DNA from: Lysinibacillus xylanilyticus
Lineage (GTDB): Bacteria > Bacillota > Bacilli > Bacillales_A > Planococcaceae
NCBI RefSeq assembly: GCF_001183605.1
Contig: NZ_LFXJ01000005.1
Location: 682,001 to 746,000 of the forward strand
Direction: 5' to 3'
Length of the DNA: 64,000 nucleotides
Shown: piece after piece, positions 35,334 to 42,576 of the stretch
How the letters are laid out: each line of letters opens with the position of its first letter
Position numbering within the stretch: position 1 is the stretch's first letter
Translations under genes and position numbers: made by a program
Notes under the pieces: model-generated
The model's database searches: none
Seen by the model: only the letters and a program-made list of their open reading frames with translations
Told to the model about the DNA's origin: nothing

Positions 35334-35474
35334 ATGAATATTGGGAATAGCGTAGCCCTTATTGTAAGCCTGATTTTTTCCAGCATATTAGTTCGGGCCA
35401 TATATCGCGTTTTTGTGAAAAAGAAAGTACCTACTATGAACTATACACCATATGATGATGCTATGAATGGGTGA
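35334..35474 (+). CDS. Small membrane protein, DUF3951-like, 46 aa
   Basis: MNIGNSVALIVSLIFSSILV forms one helix, followed by RVFVKKKVPTMNYTPYDDAMNG. A single helix, then KKxxPxxxYTPFDxxxG, is the pattern of DUF3951 peptides. An AAAGGATAGGATG stretch precedes the start. After the TGA stop the same frame continues 24 codons (GNHDNLKVSGYIPIQ...), so the gene may be shortened by a nonsense change. Function unknown. Confidence 0.55.
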   Translation: MNIGNSVALIVSLIFSSILVRAIYRVFVKKKVPTMNYTPYDDAMNG

Positions 35475-35671
35475 GGAAACCATGACAACTTAAAAGTGAG
35501 TGGTTACATACCGATTCAAACGAAACAGAATTTATCTTTATTAACGGAACCGTAATCGGAAGAGGGTGACTTAACCTCTGACCTCTCACCTCTCACACCA
35601 CTGTACACGGTTCCATATCCTGCGGTTCAAATCCAGTTGTACTTAGCAAGCTTGCAGACTTACTTCAAATA
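35475..35671. other. Intergenic with inverted repeat
   Basis: ACGGAACCGT near 35549 and ACGGTTCC near 35608 form a loose stem around a CTCTGACCTCTCACCTCTCAC pyrimidine tract. The segment GCGGTTCAAATCC resembles a tRNA T-arm, but no acceptor or anticodon arm is present. Confidence 0.35.
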
Positions 35672-35722
35672 AAAAATCCACTCGTTTTGATTAGTCTTTT
35701 CTCAAAACGAGTGGATTATTTT
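35672..35722. terminator. Bidirectional terminator before the MetT-like gene end
   Basis: Perfect stem AATCCACTCGTTTTGA / TCAAAACGAGTGGATT with an 11-base loop, flanked by A and T tracts. Confidence 0.8.
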
Positions 35723-35754
35723 AATGTAAATTCAATATTATTTAAGTAATGAAT

Positions 35755-37035
35755 TCAGGCTGTCTTTTTTGCCGGGTATCCGATAAGGATAGCAATGATT
35801 CCGCAAATTCCAATAAGGATTGGATAGAAAGAGTATTGTAGCATGCTCACTGGCGATATACCGGCCACGCTTGCGGCTGCCAGGAATTGTGCTCCGTATG
35901 GCAGAATTCCTTGGATCGTACAGGAAAAAATATCTAATATACTTGCGGACTTTCTCGGCTCAATCCCATACTGATCAGCAATATTTTTTGCAAGCGGACC
36001 AGCAATTAAAATAGCAATTGTATTGTTGGCAGTAGATAAATTAGTTAAGCCCACTAGGCCAGCAATGCCAAATTCAGCACCTTTTTTCGATTTAATTCTT
36101 CGTGTCGCAAGGTGAAGTAGAAAGTCAATTCCTCCGTTAAACTTAATAACCTCAACCATTCCAGCTATTAATATCGCTAGAAATGCCATTTCATACATGC
36201 CTGACATTCCTTCGCCAATCTTTTGGAAAAGGCTCATTAATTGATAGCTGCCGTCCACTAAACCAACAGCCCCGGCGAGAACAATCCCAGTTGCCAGAAC
36301 AAGGAAAACATTCATTCCAGCTAACGCTAAAATAATAACCAAAACATAGGGAACAATTTTTATCCAACTATAACTTAAATGCTCAACTTGTCCCGTTTCA
36401 CCCATTGTGATAACACCTAAAATAATGCTCGTTACAATAGCTGCCGGCAACACAATCCAAAAATTAACCTTAAATTTATCCTTCATTTGTGCGCCCTGTG
36501 AACGAACGGCAGTAATTGTTGTATCTGAAATAAAAGATAAATTATCGCCAAACATCGAACCGCCAACAATCGCTGCCATTACTAAAGCCATGGAAAGTTC
36601 GATATGCTCGCTTATACCAACCCCAATTGGCGCTAGTGCAACAATCGTTCCCACCGATGTACCCATTGATAGGGAGATAAAGCAGGCAATGATGAACAAC
36701 CCTACTACAAGTAGGTTTGGCGGAACGACCGATAAAGCAAAGTTAACAGTGGAATCCACTGCCCCCATGCCTTTCGCTACTTCTGAAAAGGCCCCAGCCA
36801 AGAGAAAAATAACAACCATCAGCATGACATTTAAATTTCCTGCACCTTTGCAAAAAATATCAACCTTTTGCGCAAACGATTCTTTTCGATTCATCGCCAG
36901 AGCCACAGCGCCTGAAATGGAAATGGCTACAATGACAGGGAAGGCGTAAAAATCACCTGTAATAACACCTGAACCAATAAATAAAGTCAAAAAAACAACA
37001 AATGGGATGAGTGCCCATGGATTTTCTTTCTGCAT
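35755..37035 (-). CDS. NhaC-family transporter under SAM riboswitch, MetT-like methionine transporter
   Basis: 426 aa from the ATG at 37035 with GGAGGTAGAC upstream. About eleven helices; Na+/H+ antiporter NhaC-type features such as SMGTSVGTIVALAPIGVGI and the core GGSMFGDNLSFISDTTI. A SAM-I riboswitch and terminator precede it, so expression falls when SAM is plentiful. Comparative genomics has predicted NhaC-superfamily proteins under S-box or methionine control (MetT) as methionine uptake systems. The substrate assignment here follows from that and from the riboswitch, not from the protein alone. Confidence 0.82.
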   Translation of the reverse strand: MQKENPWALIPFVVFLTLFIGSGVITGDFYAFPVIVAISISGAVALAMNRKESFAQKVDIFCKGAGNLNVMLMVVIFLLAGAFSEVAKGMGAVDSTVNFALSVVPPNLLVVGLFIIACFISLSMGTSVGTIVALAPIGVGISEHIELSMALVMAAIVGGSMFGDNLSFISDTTITAVRSQGAQMKDKFKVNFWIVLPAAIVTSIILGVITMGETGQVEHLSYSWIKIVPYVLVIILALAGMNVFLVLATGIVLAGAVGLVDGSYQLMSLFQKIGEGMSGMYEMAFLAILIAGMVEVIKFNGGIDFLLHLATRRIKSKKGAEFGIAGLVGLTNLSTANNTIAILIAGPLAKNIADQYGIEPRKSASILDIFSCTIQGILPYGAQFLAAASVAGISPVSMLQYSFYPILIGICGIIAILIGYPAKKTA

Positions 37036-37070
37036 GTCTACCTCCAAAAAATGTCCATTTTTTTTTTACG

Positions 37071-37110
37071 AAAAAAGGCCTCTTCTTGTTACAACAAGAA
37101 GAGGCCTTAT
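37071..37110 (-). terminator. Riboswitch-controlled terminator
   Basis: Perfect stem AAGGCCTCTTCTTGTT / AACAAGAAGAGGCCTT and T6 on the minus strand, 36 bases before the MetT-like gene. It forms when SAM stabilises the aptamer. Confidence 0.9.
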
Positions 37111-37125
37111 ATTTATAAAACACTC

Positions 37126-37233
37126 CTCTTATCTATCAAGCCTTTGCCTGCTGGATTTGGCACAGTAACTTAATCATAAGTTCCGCTGCCGAGATATCAT
37201 TGGGCCAGTCCCTCCATCTCTCTTGATAAGAAG
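37126..37233 (-). promoter_or_regulatory. SAM-I (S-box) riboswitch
   Basis: Minus-strand landmarks in order: CTTATCAAGAGAG, TGGAGGGACTGGCCC, ATGA, CTCGGCAGC, GTGCCAAATCC, GCAGG and CTTGATAGATAAG, the last pairing with the first as P1. This is the full S-box core. A possible promoter lies upstream (TTGCAA at 37292-37287, TATAAT at 37271-37266, spacer 15). Confidence 0.95.
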
Positions 37234-37463
37234 CAAATATATTATTTTTTTTCACAATAATAAATATTATAATAAAAAACCGATATTTGCAACATATTTT
37301 TATTCAAATTTTATTTTGAAGCTATATTCAGAAAAATTTATTGAGGAAAATTGAACAAGTAACAAGGGTCAGAGGAAATGTAATTTTTTGTACGGTTGTG
37401 AAAACTTAATATAACAATTGAAAGGGGACTTAAAAGAAGGCGCCCTTTAAAATTGGAGGGCGC
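37234..37463. other. Promoter region of the riboswitch transcript and intergenic DNA
   Basis: AT-rich, no gene seen. Divides the S-box unit from the minus-strand FluC unit, which ends at 37464. Confidence 0.4.
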
Positions 37464-37811
37464 CTAAAACATTTGTGGTAAAAATTCGTTCATAAAGCGT
37501 TGATTTTTACGCAGCCATATTTTTAAAATCATACGATGCGTTAGAAGTCGTTGCCTTTTATGTGGTCTAGATTTTGCCTCTATCAAACTTTGTAGTAGAA
37601 TACATGTTTCTGTTGCAAATGCTTGTGGGTCAACGAGGACGTCAAGTTTATAATCAATTAACTGAGCTGCTTGAACCTTTGCAAGCAATTGTGCAAAGCG
37701 TGTATTCATTTCTGGAAAGTTTTCTTCTAGTTCTAGGTCGATTAAAGTATATAGTGTTTGTTCAATTTCAGCTTCGAGCGCTTCTAATTGTTCGATGGAT
37801 GGCTGTGTCAA
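37464..37811 (-). CDS. Helical protein of unknown function, downstream of fluC pair
   Basis: 115 aa from a TTG with AGAGGTGA upstream. Mostly helical and acidic at the N-terminus (EQLEALEAEIEQTLYTLIDLELEENF), basic in the C-terminal half (RPHKRQRLLTHRMILKIWLRKNQRF). No membrane segment. It follows the second FluC gene by 30 bases and is probably co-transcribed. No family recognised. Confidence 0.55.
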   Translation of the reverse strand: MTQPSIEQLEALEAEIEQTLYTLIDLELEENFPEMNTRFAQLLAKVQAAQLIDYKLDVLVDPQAFATETCILLQSLIEAKSRPHKRQRLLTHRMILKIWLRKNQRFMNEFLPQMF

Positions 37812-37841
37812 AAAATCACCTCTAGTTTCTCATAAATGCTG

Positions 37842-38171
37842 CTATACAAGGAAAAAGCCAAGTGCCGCGAAAAGTAAACCGAATAAAACTGTAGTGCATA
37901 TATAAATAATCGCTTGTCTCCATTTTTTTTGCTCTAAGAGTTGCAAACACTCAAAACCAAATGTTGAAAAGGTCGTATAGGCTCCTAAAAAACCAAGCCC
38001 TATAAAATGCCAAATCCAATCACTAGGATGTAATGCAAATAGAAAGCCAAGGGCAAAAGAACCTGTTATATTAATAAAAAATGTTGCCCATGGATATGTA
38101 TGGACAATCAATTTTCCAAGATAAAATCTTGTTAGTGCACCCAAAAATCCACCGATACCAATAATTATCAT
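37842..38171 (-). CDS. crcB: Fluoride channel subunit FluC/CrcB
   Basis: 109 aa, four helices. Starts IIIGIGGFLGALTRFYLG (GGxxGAxxR motif), has a helix-3 Phe-box region AYTTFSTFGFECLQLLE. FluC subunits export fluoride. Its ATG overlaps the stop of the other subunit gene, so the pair probably makes a heterodimer of antiparallel subunits, as in many Bacilli. Confidence 0.92.
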   Translation of the reverse strand: MIIIGIGGFLGALTRFYLGKLIVHTYPWATFFINITGSFALGFLFALHPSDWIWHFIGLGFLGAYTTFSTFGFECLQLLEQKKWRQAIIYICTTVLFGLLFAALGFFLV

Positions 38172-38530
38172 ACGATGCGCCCCTTTGCAAGCTTAAATCC
38201 TAGCCATGCACAAGCTAAACCGCCAAATACACTCACTAAAATATAAAGAACGGCTTGTAGCCATTTACTATCCTGTAAAAGTAATAGCGTTTCTAATGAG
38301 AATGTCGAAAAGGTTGTAAAGGCACCAAAAAAACCAGTACCAATTCCTAAAATAATAGGCGTACGCTTTGTAAACGTTGTAAATAGCCATGCTAAACAAA
38401 AGCAACCAATTAAGTTTATGCAAAGTGTCGCAAATGGAAAACCACCGTTATTTGAAAGTACTAGACCAAAGCTATATCGACAAATGGCTCCCAAAAATCC
38501 GCCAATTCCAACAGCTAAAAATGATTTCAA
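38168..38530 (-). CDS. crcB: Fluoride channel subunit FluC/CrcB
   Basis: 120 aa from a TTG with AAGGAG upstream. VGIGGFLGAICRYSFG and AFTTFSTFSLETLLLLQ are the family motifs. First of the pair. No fluoride riboswitch (GGNGATGG ... CTGATGA) was found upstream, so control differs from the usual crcB leader. Confidence 0.92.
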   Translation of the reverse strand: MKSFLAVGIGGFLGAICRYSFGLVLSNNGGFPFATLCINLIGCFCLAWLFTTFTKRTPIILGIGTGFFGAFTTFSTFSLETLLLLQDSKWLQAVLYILVSVFGGLACAWLGFKLAKGRIV

Positions 38531-39280
38531 AGTAAAGACTCCTTATTAAATTTCTATATTAAAAAGTGTATCATGAGATACCCACTTTAGATATATTTCT
38601 ATAGTTATATGGGTTCAAATATATCAAAGAGAGATCAAATTTAAAATGACATGATTTTTTTATTATTTCTTATTCCGTTTTACCAGCTTTGATTCAAATG
38701 TTTTCTTATAAAATACTATTTTAGTAAACTGTCGATTTAGAAAAATATATTTCTTATATTTCCTGTCAAAATACTTCGTAGTTAATGTCCCCATATCATC
38801 TCTTAATATGTATATAACTAACAAGGAGGCATAATTATTATCTCAGAAGCTCTTTAGTAATCAAACACACGATTACACGGTTGACTGAAAATCCGATAAC
38901 GGTTAATCCGTTGACTGAAAACCCGCTAGCGGAAAAACCGCCACTACTAATTAATAATTAATTACTAAATAATAAATTACTAAATAATAATAATAATAAT
39001 TATTATTGTTATAGAGCTGGGGCCTTAGAAAGCACACAGTAATATTCAAAACAGTAAACGACGTTTCAGCTTAGTGTAAGTGTCTCTTATATTCAACTTG
39101 TTAAGGACGGAGATTGTGGCGTTGGCATATTACTAGTACACCGATAGATGTTATAGTGAGCAAAAATCTCTATATTTGCTATTCGAGAGGGGAAAGTGTA
39201 GTTAGATTACAGGTTGCTGCTTGGACTCAACTCCCTTTTTTGTCTCGCAACGGTTAGCGGTTCTTTGTTTTTTTTGTGAA
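38531..39280. other. Gene-free AT-rich region
   Basis: Contains TTGACTGAAAATCCG and TTGACTGAAAACCCG 30 bases apart (38881, 38911), a simple AAT/TAAT tract with near-palindromes (38949-39010), and a short coding-like scrap LVKDGDCGVGILLVHR at about 39097-39150 with no start. No gene called. Confidence 0.5.
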
Positions 39281-39562
39281 GTGGGCGATAAATTAAAGTT
39301 AGGTGATAAATTTAGAAAGTTGGGTGATAAATTTAGAAAGTTGGTTGATAAATTTAGAAAGTTGGTTGATAAATTAAAAAAGTTAGGCGATAAATTAAAA
39401 AAGTTGAGCAATAAATTAAAGTTTAGGCGACAAATCACAGAATTGTTCCGATAAATCTTGAACTTGTTCCTATAAATCGCGGAATTGTTCCGATAAATCA
39501 AGAATTTGTTCCGATAAATCTCAAGATTGTTCCGATAAATCTCAAGATTGTTCCGATAAATC
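39281..39562. repeat. Tandem array with strict 21-bp spacing, 13 units
   Basis: The core (G/C)ATAAAT recurs at 39305, 39326, 39347, 39368, 39389, 39410, then 39429, 39450, 39471, 39492, 39513, 39534 and 39555. Eleven of twelve intervals from 39305 are 21 bases. The first half uses TTTAGAAAGTTGGGT-like spacers, the second half CTCAAGATTGTTCC-like ones. Both strands stay open, giving heptad-like frames, but without ribosome sites. Confidence 0.85.
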
Positions 39563-39650
39563 GATTTGGACCCTATCGAACTGACTTTGTTCGATAGGGT
39601 CTTCCAGAACTTTTCAGCAGGTGTCCAAACATCCGCTGAAATAGTGGAAG

Positions 39651-40271
39651 CTATAATTGATCTTTAACATTGTCAATGACAGTATCAAAGTCTTTATTGG
39701 TATCGACACTTTCCGTTATTGTAAAAACATAACCATCTGGATCTTCTAAAGTTAATTCTTTTGCATTCCATGGTTGAACTGTCGGTTGTTGAATAATATG
39801 CGTTTTATTATCTAGTGCTGCTTGATAAATACTGTAAATATCACTAGAGAATAAATTAATAATGACTGAGTCAGAGGTGTTGACTTCTTTAGCCTGTAAT
39901 AACATCAAATCTTGGTACTTTGTTCCTCTCAAATGTGTCATTGAAGTTGTTCCGTTAGCATCTGGAAAATCAAATACTGAATTGAAATTTAACTTCTTTC
40001 ATCGGGTGTCCAAACACCCACTGAAATAGAGGAACTCAGTCTAAGAACGCCACGTCCTGTGGCAACGACTGAGTGACCAACATCATGTTGGCCTAAAGCC
40101 TCCGGCGGATGTCAAGGAATCGGAAAGGAGTTCTTTGTGCAAGCACAAAGCCGATTCCTGACGCAATTATGCCGAGGCATAATTGATTACGTTAGCATAC
40201 CATTCCTTTGACTTTTCAATATTTCTTACTTTTAGCTTTACAAATAAGGGCATTTGATAAAATTCATGCAT
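39651..40271 (-). pseudogene. VOC/glyoxalase-fold gene split by a family-A repeat
   Basis: N-terminal part at 40271-40184: GGAGG ribosome site, then MHEFYQMPLFVKLKVRNIEK and WYANVIN. C-terminal part below 39990: FNSVFDFPDANGTTSMTHLRG, ELTLEDPDGYVFTITE, end at 39651. Joining across one AATT copy gives WYANVINFNSVFDFPD in frame, the standard VOC turn. The VOC family includes glyoxalases, dioxygenases and bleomycin-resistance proteins; substrate unknown. The piece 39651-39941 alone has an ATG but is only the C-terminal half. Confidence 0.85.
39990..40180. mobile_element. Family-A repeat, 191-bp insertion with AATT target duplication
   Basis: Bounded by AATT at 39986-39989 and 40181-40184. Starts TAACTTCTTTCATCGG, ends GCCGAGGCAT. 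Internal palindromes: GGGTGTCCAAACACCC, CCACGTCCTGTGG, CCAACATCATGTTGG, TTTGTGCAAGCACAAAG, TTATGCCGAGGCATAA. No open frame. Removing the element and one AATT restores the VOC reading frame. Confidence 0.85.
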
Positions 40272-40537
40272 GTTTATTTCCTCCTTTAGGTTAATACAAA
40301 CTAACCATAAAGGTTTACGCGACGTTAAAGTCAATACAAAAAGTTGTAGTTTTTAATTCTTACTTTTTGTTTTTACTTTTCGTCCCCAGATTTTCACTTT
40401 TAGCAATTCGATGCTTTAAAGCGTTAATTATTTCCTGAAAAACGTAAAAAATAACAGTGAGCTGGTTGACAAATATTTCTAAAGTGTGATAATCTTCAAT
40501 AACACTATAACAATATTAAGTAAAGGAGGGCATGACG
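40272..40537. other. Intergenic: VOC promoter and bmr leader promoter
   Basis: Divergent region. AAAGTTGTAGTTTTTAATTC near 40338 loosely resembles the family-A left flank at 16822. No gene. Confidence 0.4.
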
Positions 40538-40597
40538 ATGTTAATTTTATCAGTATCATTTCAAAGTACAACTGCATACATTGTCCATGTCTTCTAA
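40538..40597 (+). CDS. Leader peptide of the bmrCD-like operon, 19 aa
   Basis: MLILSVSFQSTTAYIVHVF with a very strong AAAGGAGGG site 6-7 bases upstream. It precedes a terminator (40651-40692) and the exporter genes. In B. subtilis, bmrCD is controlled by a leader ORF (bmrB) through ribosome-mediated attenuation in response to translation inhibitors. Position, strength of the ribosome site and hairpins match that plan; the peptide sequence itself differs in length. Confidence 0.75.
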   Translation: MLILSVSFQSTTAYIVHVF

Positions 40598-40620
40598 CAT
40601 TTTTATTTTGCGTTGCAAAT

Positions 40621-40692
40621 AAAGGGCATGGGTAACTCCTGGCCTTTTATGAAGAGACACATGCTCTTTTTTTGGGGTATGTGTCTTTTTTG
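40621..40692 (+). terminator. Attenuator of the bmrCD-like operon
   Basis: Terminator stem AGACACAT (40655-40662) / ATGTGTCT (40679-40686) followed by T6. An earlier hairpin AAAGG / CCTTT (40621-40647) lies between the leader peptide and the terminator and could be the alternative structure. Confidence 0.7.
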
Positions 40693-40731
40693 TTGCAAAA
40701 AAGGGTTGTAGTGACAACAAAAAAGGAGTGC

Positions 40732-40794
40732 ATGTGTATGCGAAACGAAGTACAAAAAATGATTTTCATCAAGATATTTATGGATAGTGGGTAG
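40732..40794 (+). CDS. Second short ORF in the bmrCD leader, 20 aa
   Basis: MCMRNEVQKMIFIKIFMDSG with AAAAAAGGAG 5-6 bases before the ATG. It lies after the attenuator and 39 bases before the first exporter gene. It may aid translation coupling or be a second sensing peptide. Unsupported by family knowledge. Confidence 0.4.
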   Translation: MCMRNEVQKMIFIKIFMDSG

Positions 40795-40833
40795 CACAGC
40801 TTTAACAGCACTAGAGAAAGAAGGTTATAATGT

Positions 40834-42576
40834 ATGTTTGATGTTTTAAGTAAATTAAGCTGGTTTTTTAAAAAATACTGGAAGCAATATACAGTAGCTG
40901 TTGTGCTATTAATGATAGCAAGTGGCTTAGAAGTTGTTCCACCGTATTTACTAGGGTCAATTATTGATATATTGACTGCTGGAGAAATGACACCAGCTCT
41001 TTTAACGAAGTATATTTTGATTTTTGTGTGCATCATGATTGGGGGTTATGCCCTTAATTTTGTGTGGCAATTCAGATTATTTGAAGGGGCTATTAACCTA
41101 GAGAAAATTTTACGTCGCAACCTTATGCAGCATTTTTTGCGCATGACACCGACGTTTTATGAGAAAAACCGTACCGGAGATTTAATGGCACGTGCGACGA
41201 ATGATTTAAACGCAGTGTCGTTGACTGCTGGATTCGGGATTATGACATTGATTGATTCCACAATCTATATGGGCTTTATTATTTTTGCCATGGGTTTTAT
41301 GATTTCGTGGAAGCTTACTTTTTTTGCAATGCTGCCAGTGCCGATCATGGCCATCTTAATTCAATATTTAGGGAAGATTGTGCATGAACGCTATATGAAG
41401 GCGCAGGATGTTTTTGGAGAGCTGAATGATAGTGTTCTAGAGTCGGTTGCAGGTGTGCGAGTTGTACGGGCATATGTACAAGAAAAAAAGGACGAAGCAA
41501 ATTTTGCGGAGATGAGCGAGATTGTGTATGAAAAAAATATGCATACTGCAAAAATTAACGCCTTATTCGGACCGATTACAAAGGTCGGTACTGGGATTAG
41601 TTATGTTGTAGCGCTCGGCTATGGTGCTCATCTAGTAGCGACTGATGCTATGACAGTTGGGCAGCTTGTAACGTTCAATGTTTACTTGGGGCTAGCAGTT
41701 TGGCCAATATTTGCAATTGGGGAACTTATAAATGTGATGCAGCAAGGTAACGCTTCTCTTGATCGTGTACAAGAAACGCTAAACTATGAGGCGGATGTTC
41801 GGAATATTTCGAATCCGCGAACGATTGCGACACCGAATGCGATTGGCTTTGATGATTTAACATTCCAATATCCGATGAGTCAGGTAAAAAACCTCCAGGA
41901 AATTTCGTTGTCGTTGAAAAAGGGGCAAACACTTGGGATTGTTGGTAAAACAGGAGCGGGTAAAACGACCTTCCTTCGACAATTATTACGCGAGTATCCA
42001 ATTGGTGAGGGGCAACTATCGATTGATGGGGTCGATATTACTGCACAAACGAAGGAGCAGTTACTTGACTGGATTGGTTATGTTCCACAGGATCATGTTC
42101 TATTCTCACGGACTATTCGTGAAAATATTTTATTTGGGAAAGAAGATGCTACACAGGCTGAATTGCAACAGGCGATTCGTGCAGCATACTTTGAAAAGGA
42201 TTTAAAAAATTTATCAATGGGCCTTGAAACACTTGTTGGTGAAAAGGGTGTATCTCTTTCAGGTGGTCAAAAGCAACGTGTTTCAATTGCGCGTGCGCTT
42301 ATTAAAGACCCTGAAATTTTAATGCTTGATGACTCGCTTTCTGCTGTAGACGCCAAAACAGAGGCAAGAATTATTGAAAATATACAGCGAGAACGACAAG
42401 ACAAAACGACGATTATTACAACACATCGTTTATCAGGAATTCAGCACGCCGATTTAATTATCGTGCTAGATGAAGGCCAAATTGTAGAGCAGGGAACACA
42501 TGAGCAGCTTCTTGTACAACAAGGATGGTATAAAGAGCAATTTGACCGTCAGCAGCTAGAAGGAGGTGCCTCATGA
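40834..42576 (+). CDS. bmrC: Heterodimeric ABC multidrug exporter subunit, BmrC/YheI-like
   Basis: 580 aa. Six-helix ABC exporter domain (about 15-310) then nucleotide-binding domain: Walker A GKTGAGKTT, signature LSGGQKQR and Walker B ILMLDDSLSAVD. The Asp after Walker B in place of catalytic Glu is the mark of the degenerate half of heterodimeric exporters. The stretch FYEKNRTGDLMARATNDLNAVS and overall length fit BmrC. Its stop overlaps the next gene (ATGA). Expected to export drugs with BmrD; in B. subtilis induced by translation inhibitors. Confidence 0.88.
   Translation: MFDVLSKLSWFFKKYWKQYTVAVVLLMIASGLEVVPPYLLGSIIDILTAGEMTPALLTKYILIFVCIMIGGYALNFVWQFRLFEGAINLEKILRRNLMQHFLRMTPTFYEKNRTGDLMARATNDLNAVSLTAGFGIMTLIDSTIYMGFIIFAMGFMISWKLTFFAMLPVPIMAILIQYLGKIVHERYMKAQDVFGELNDSVLESVAGVRVVRAYVQEKKDEANFAEMSEIVYEKNMHTAKINALFGPITKVGTGISYVVALGYGAHLVATDAMTVGQLVTFNVYLGLAVWPIFAIGELINVMQQGNASLDRVQETLNYEADVRNISNPRTIATPNAIGFDDLTFQYPMSQVKNLQEISLSLKKGQTLGIVGKTGAGKTTFLRQLLREYPIGEGQLSIDGVDITAQTKEQLLDWIGYVPQDHVLFSRTIRENILFGKEDATQAELQQAIRAAYFEKDLKNLSMGLETLVGEKGVSLSGGQKQRVSIARALIKDPEILMLDDSLSAVDAKTEARIIENIQRERQDKTTIITTHRLSGIQHADLIIVLDEGQIVEQGTHEQLLVQQGWYKEQFDRQQLEGGAS

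Noticed and set aside
35590..35650. tRNA-like T-arm GCGGTTCAAATCC
   Set aside because: No matching acceptor stem, D-arm or anticodon arm could be built.
38531..38640. Fluoride riboswitch before the fluC pair
   Set aside because: Searched both strands for GGNGATGG and CTGATGACTCC motifs; neither is present.
38870..39010. Possible CRISPR or origin iterons
   Set aside because: Only two TTGACTGAAA units 30 bp apart and an AAT tract; no regular spacers, no cas or rep genes.
39202..39501. Long open frames on both strands across the 21-bp array (99 and 77 codons)
   Set aside because: They come from the 21-bp period keeping frames open; no ribosome sites and heptad-like low-complexity products.
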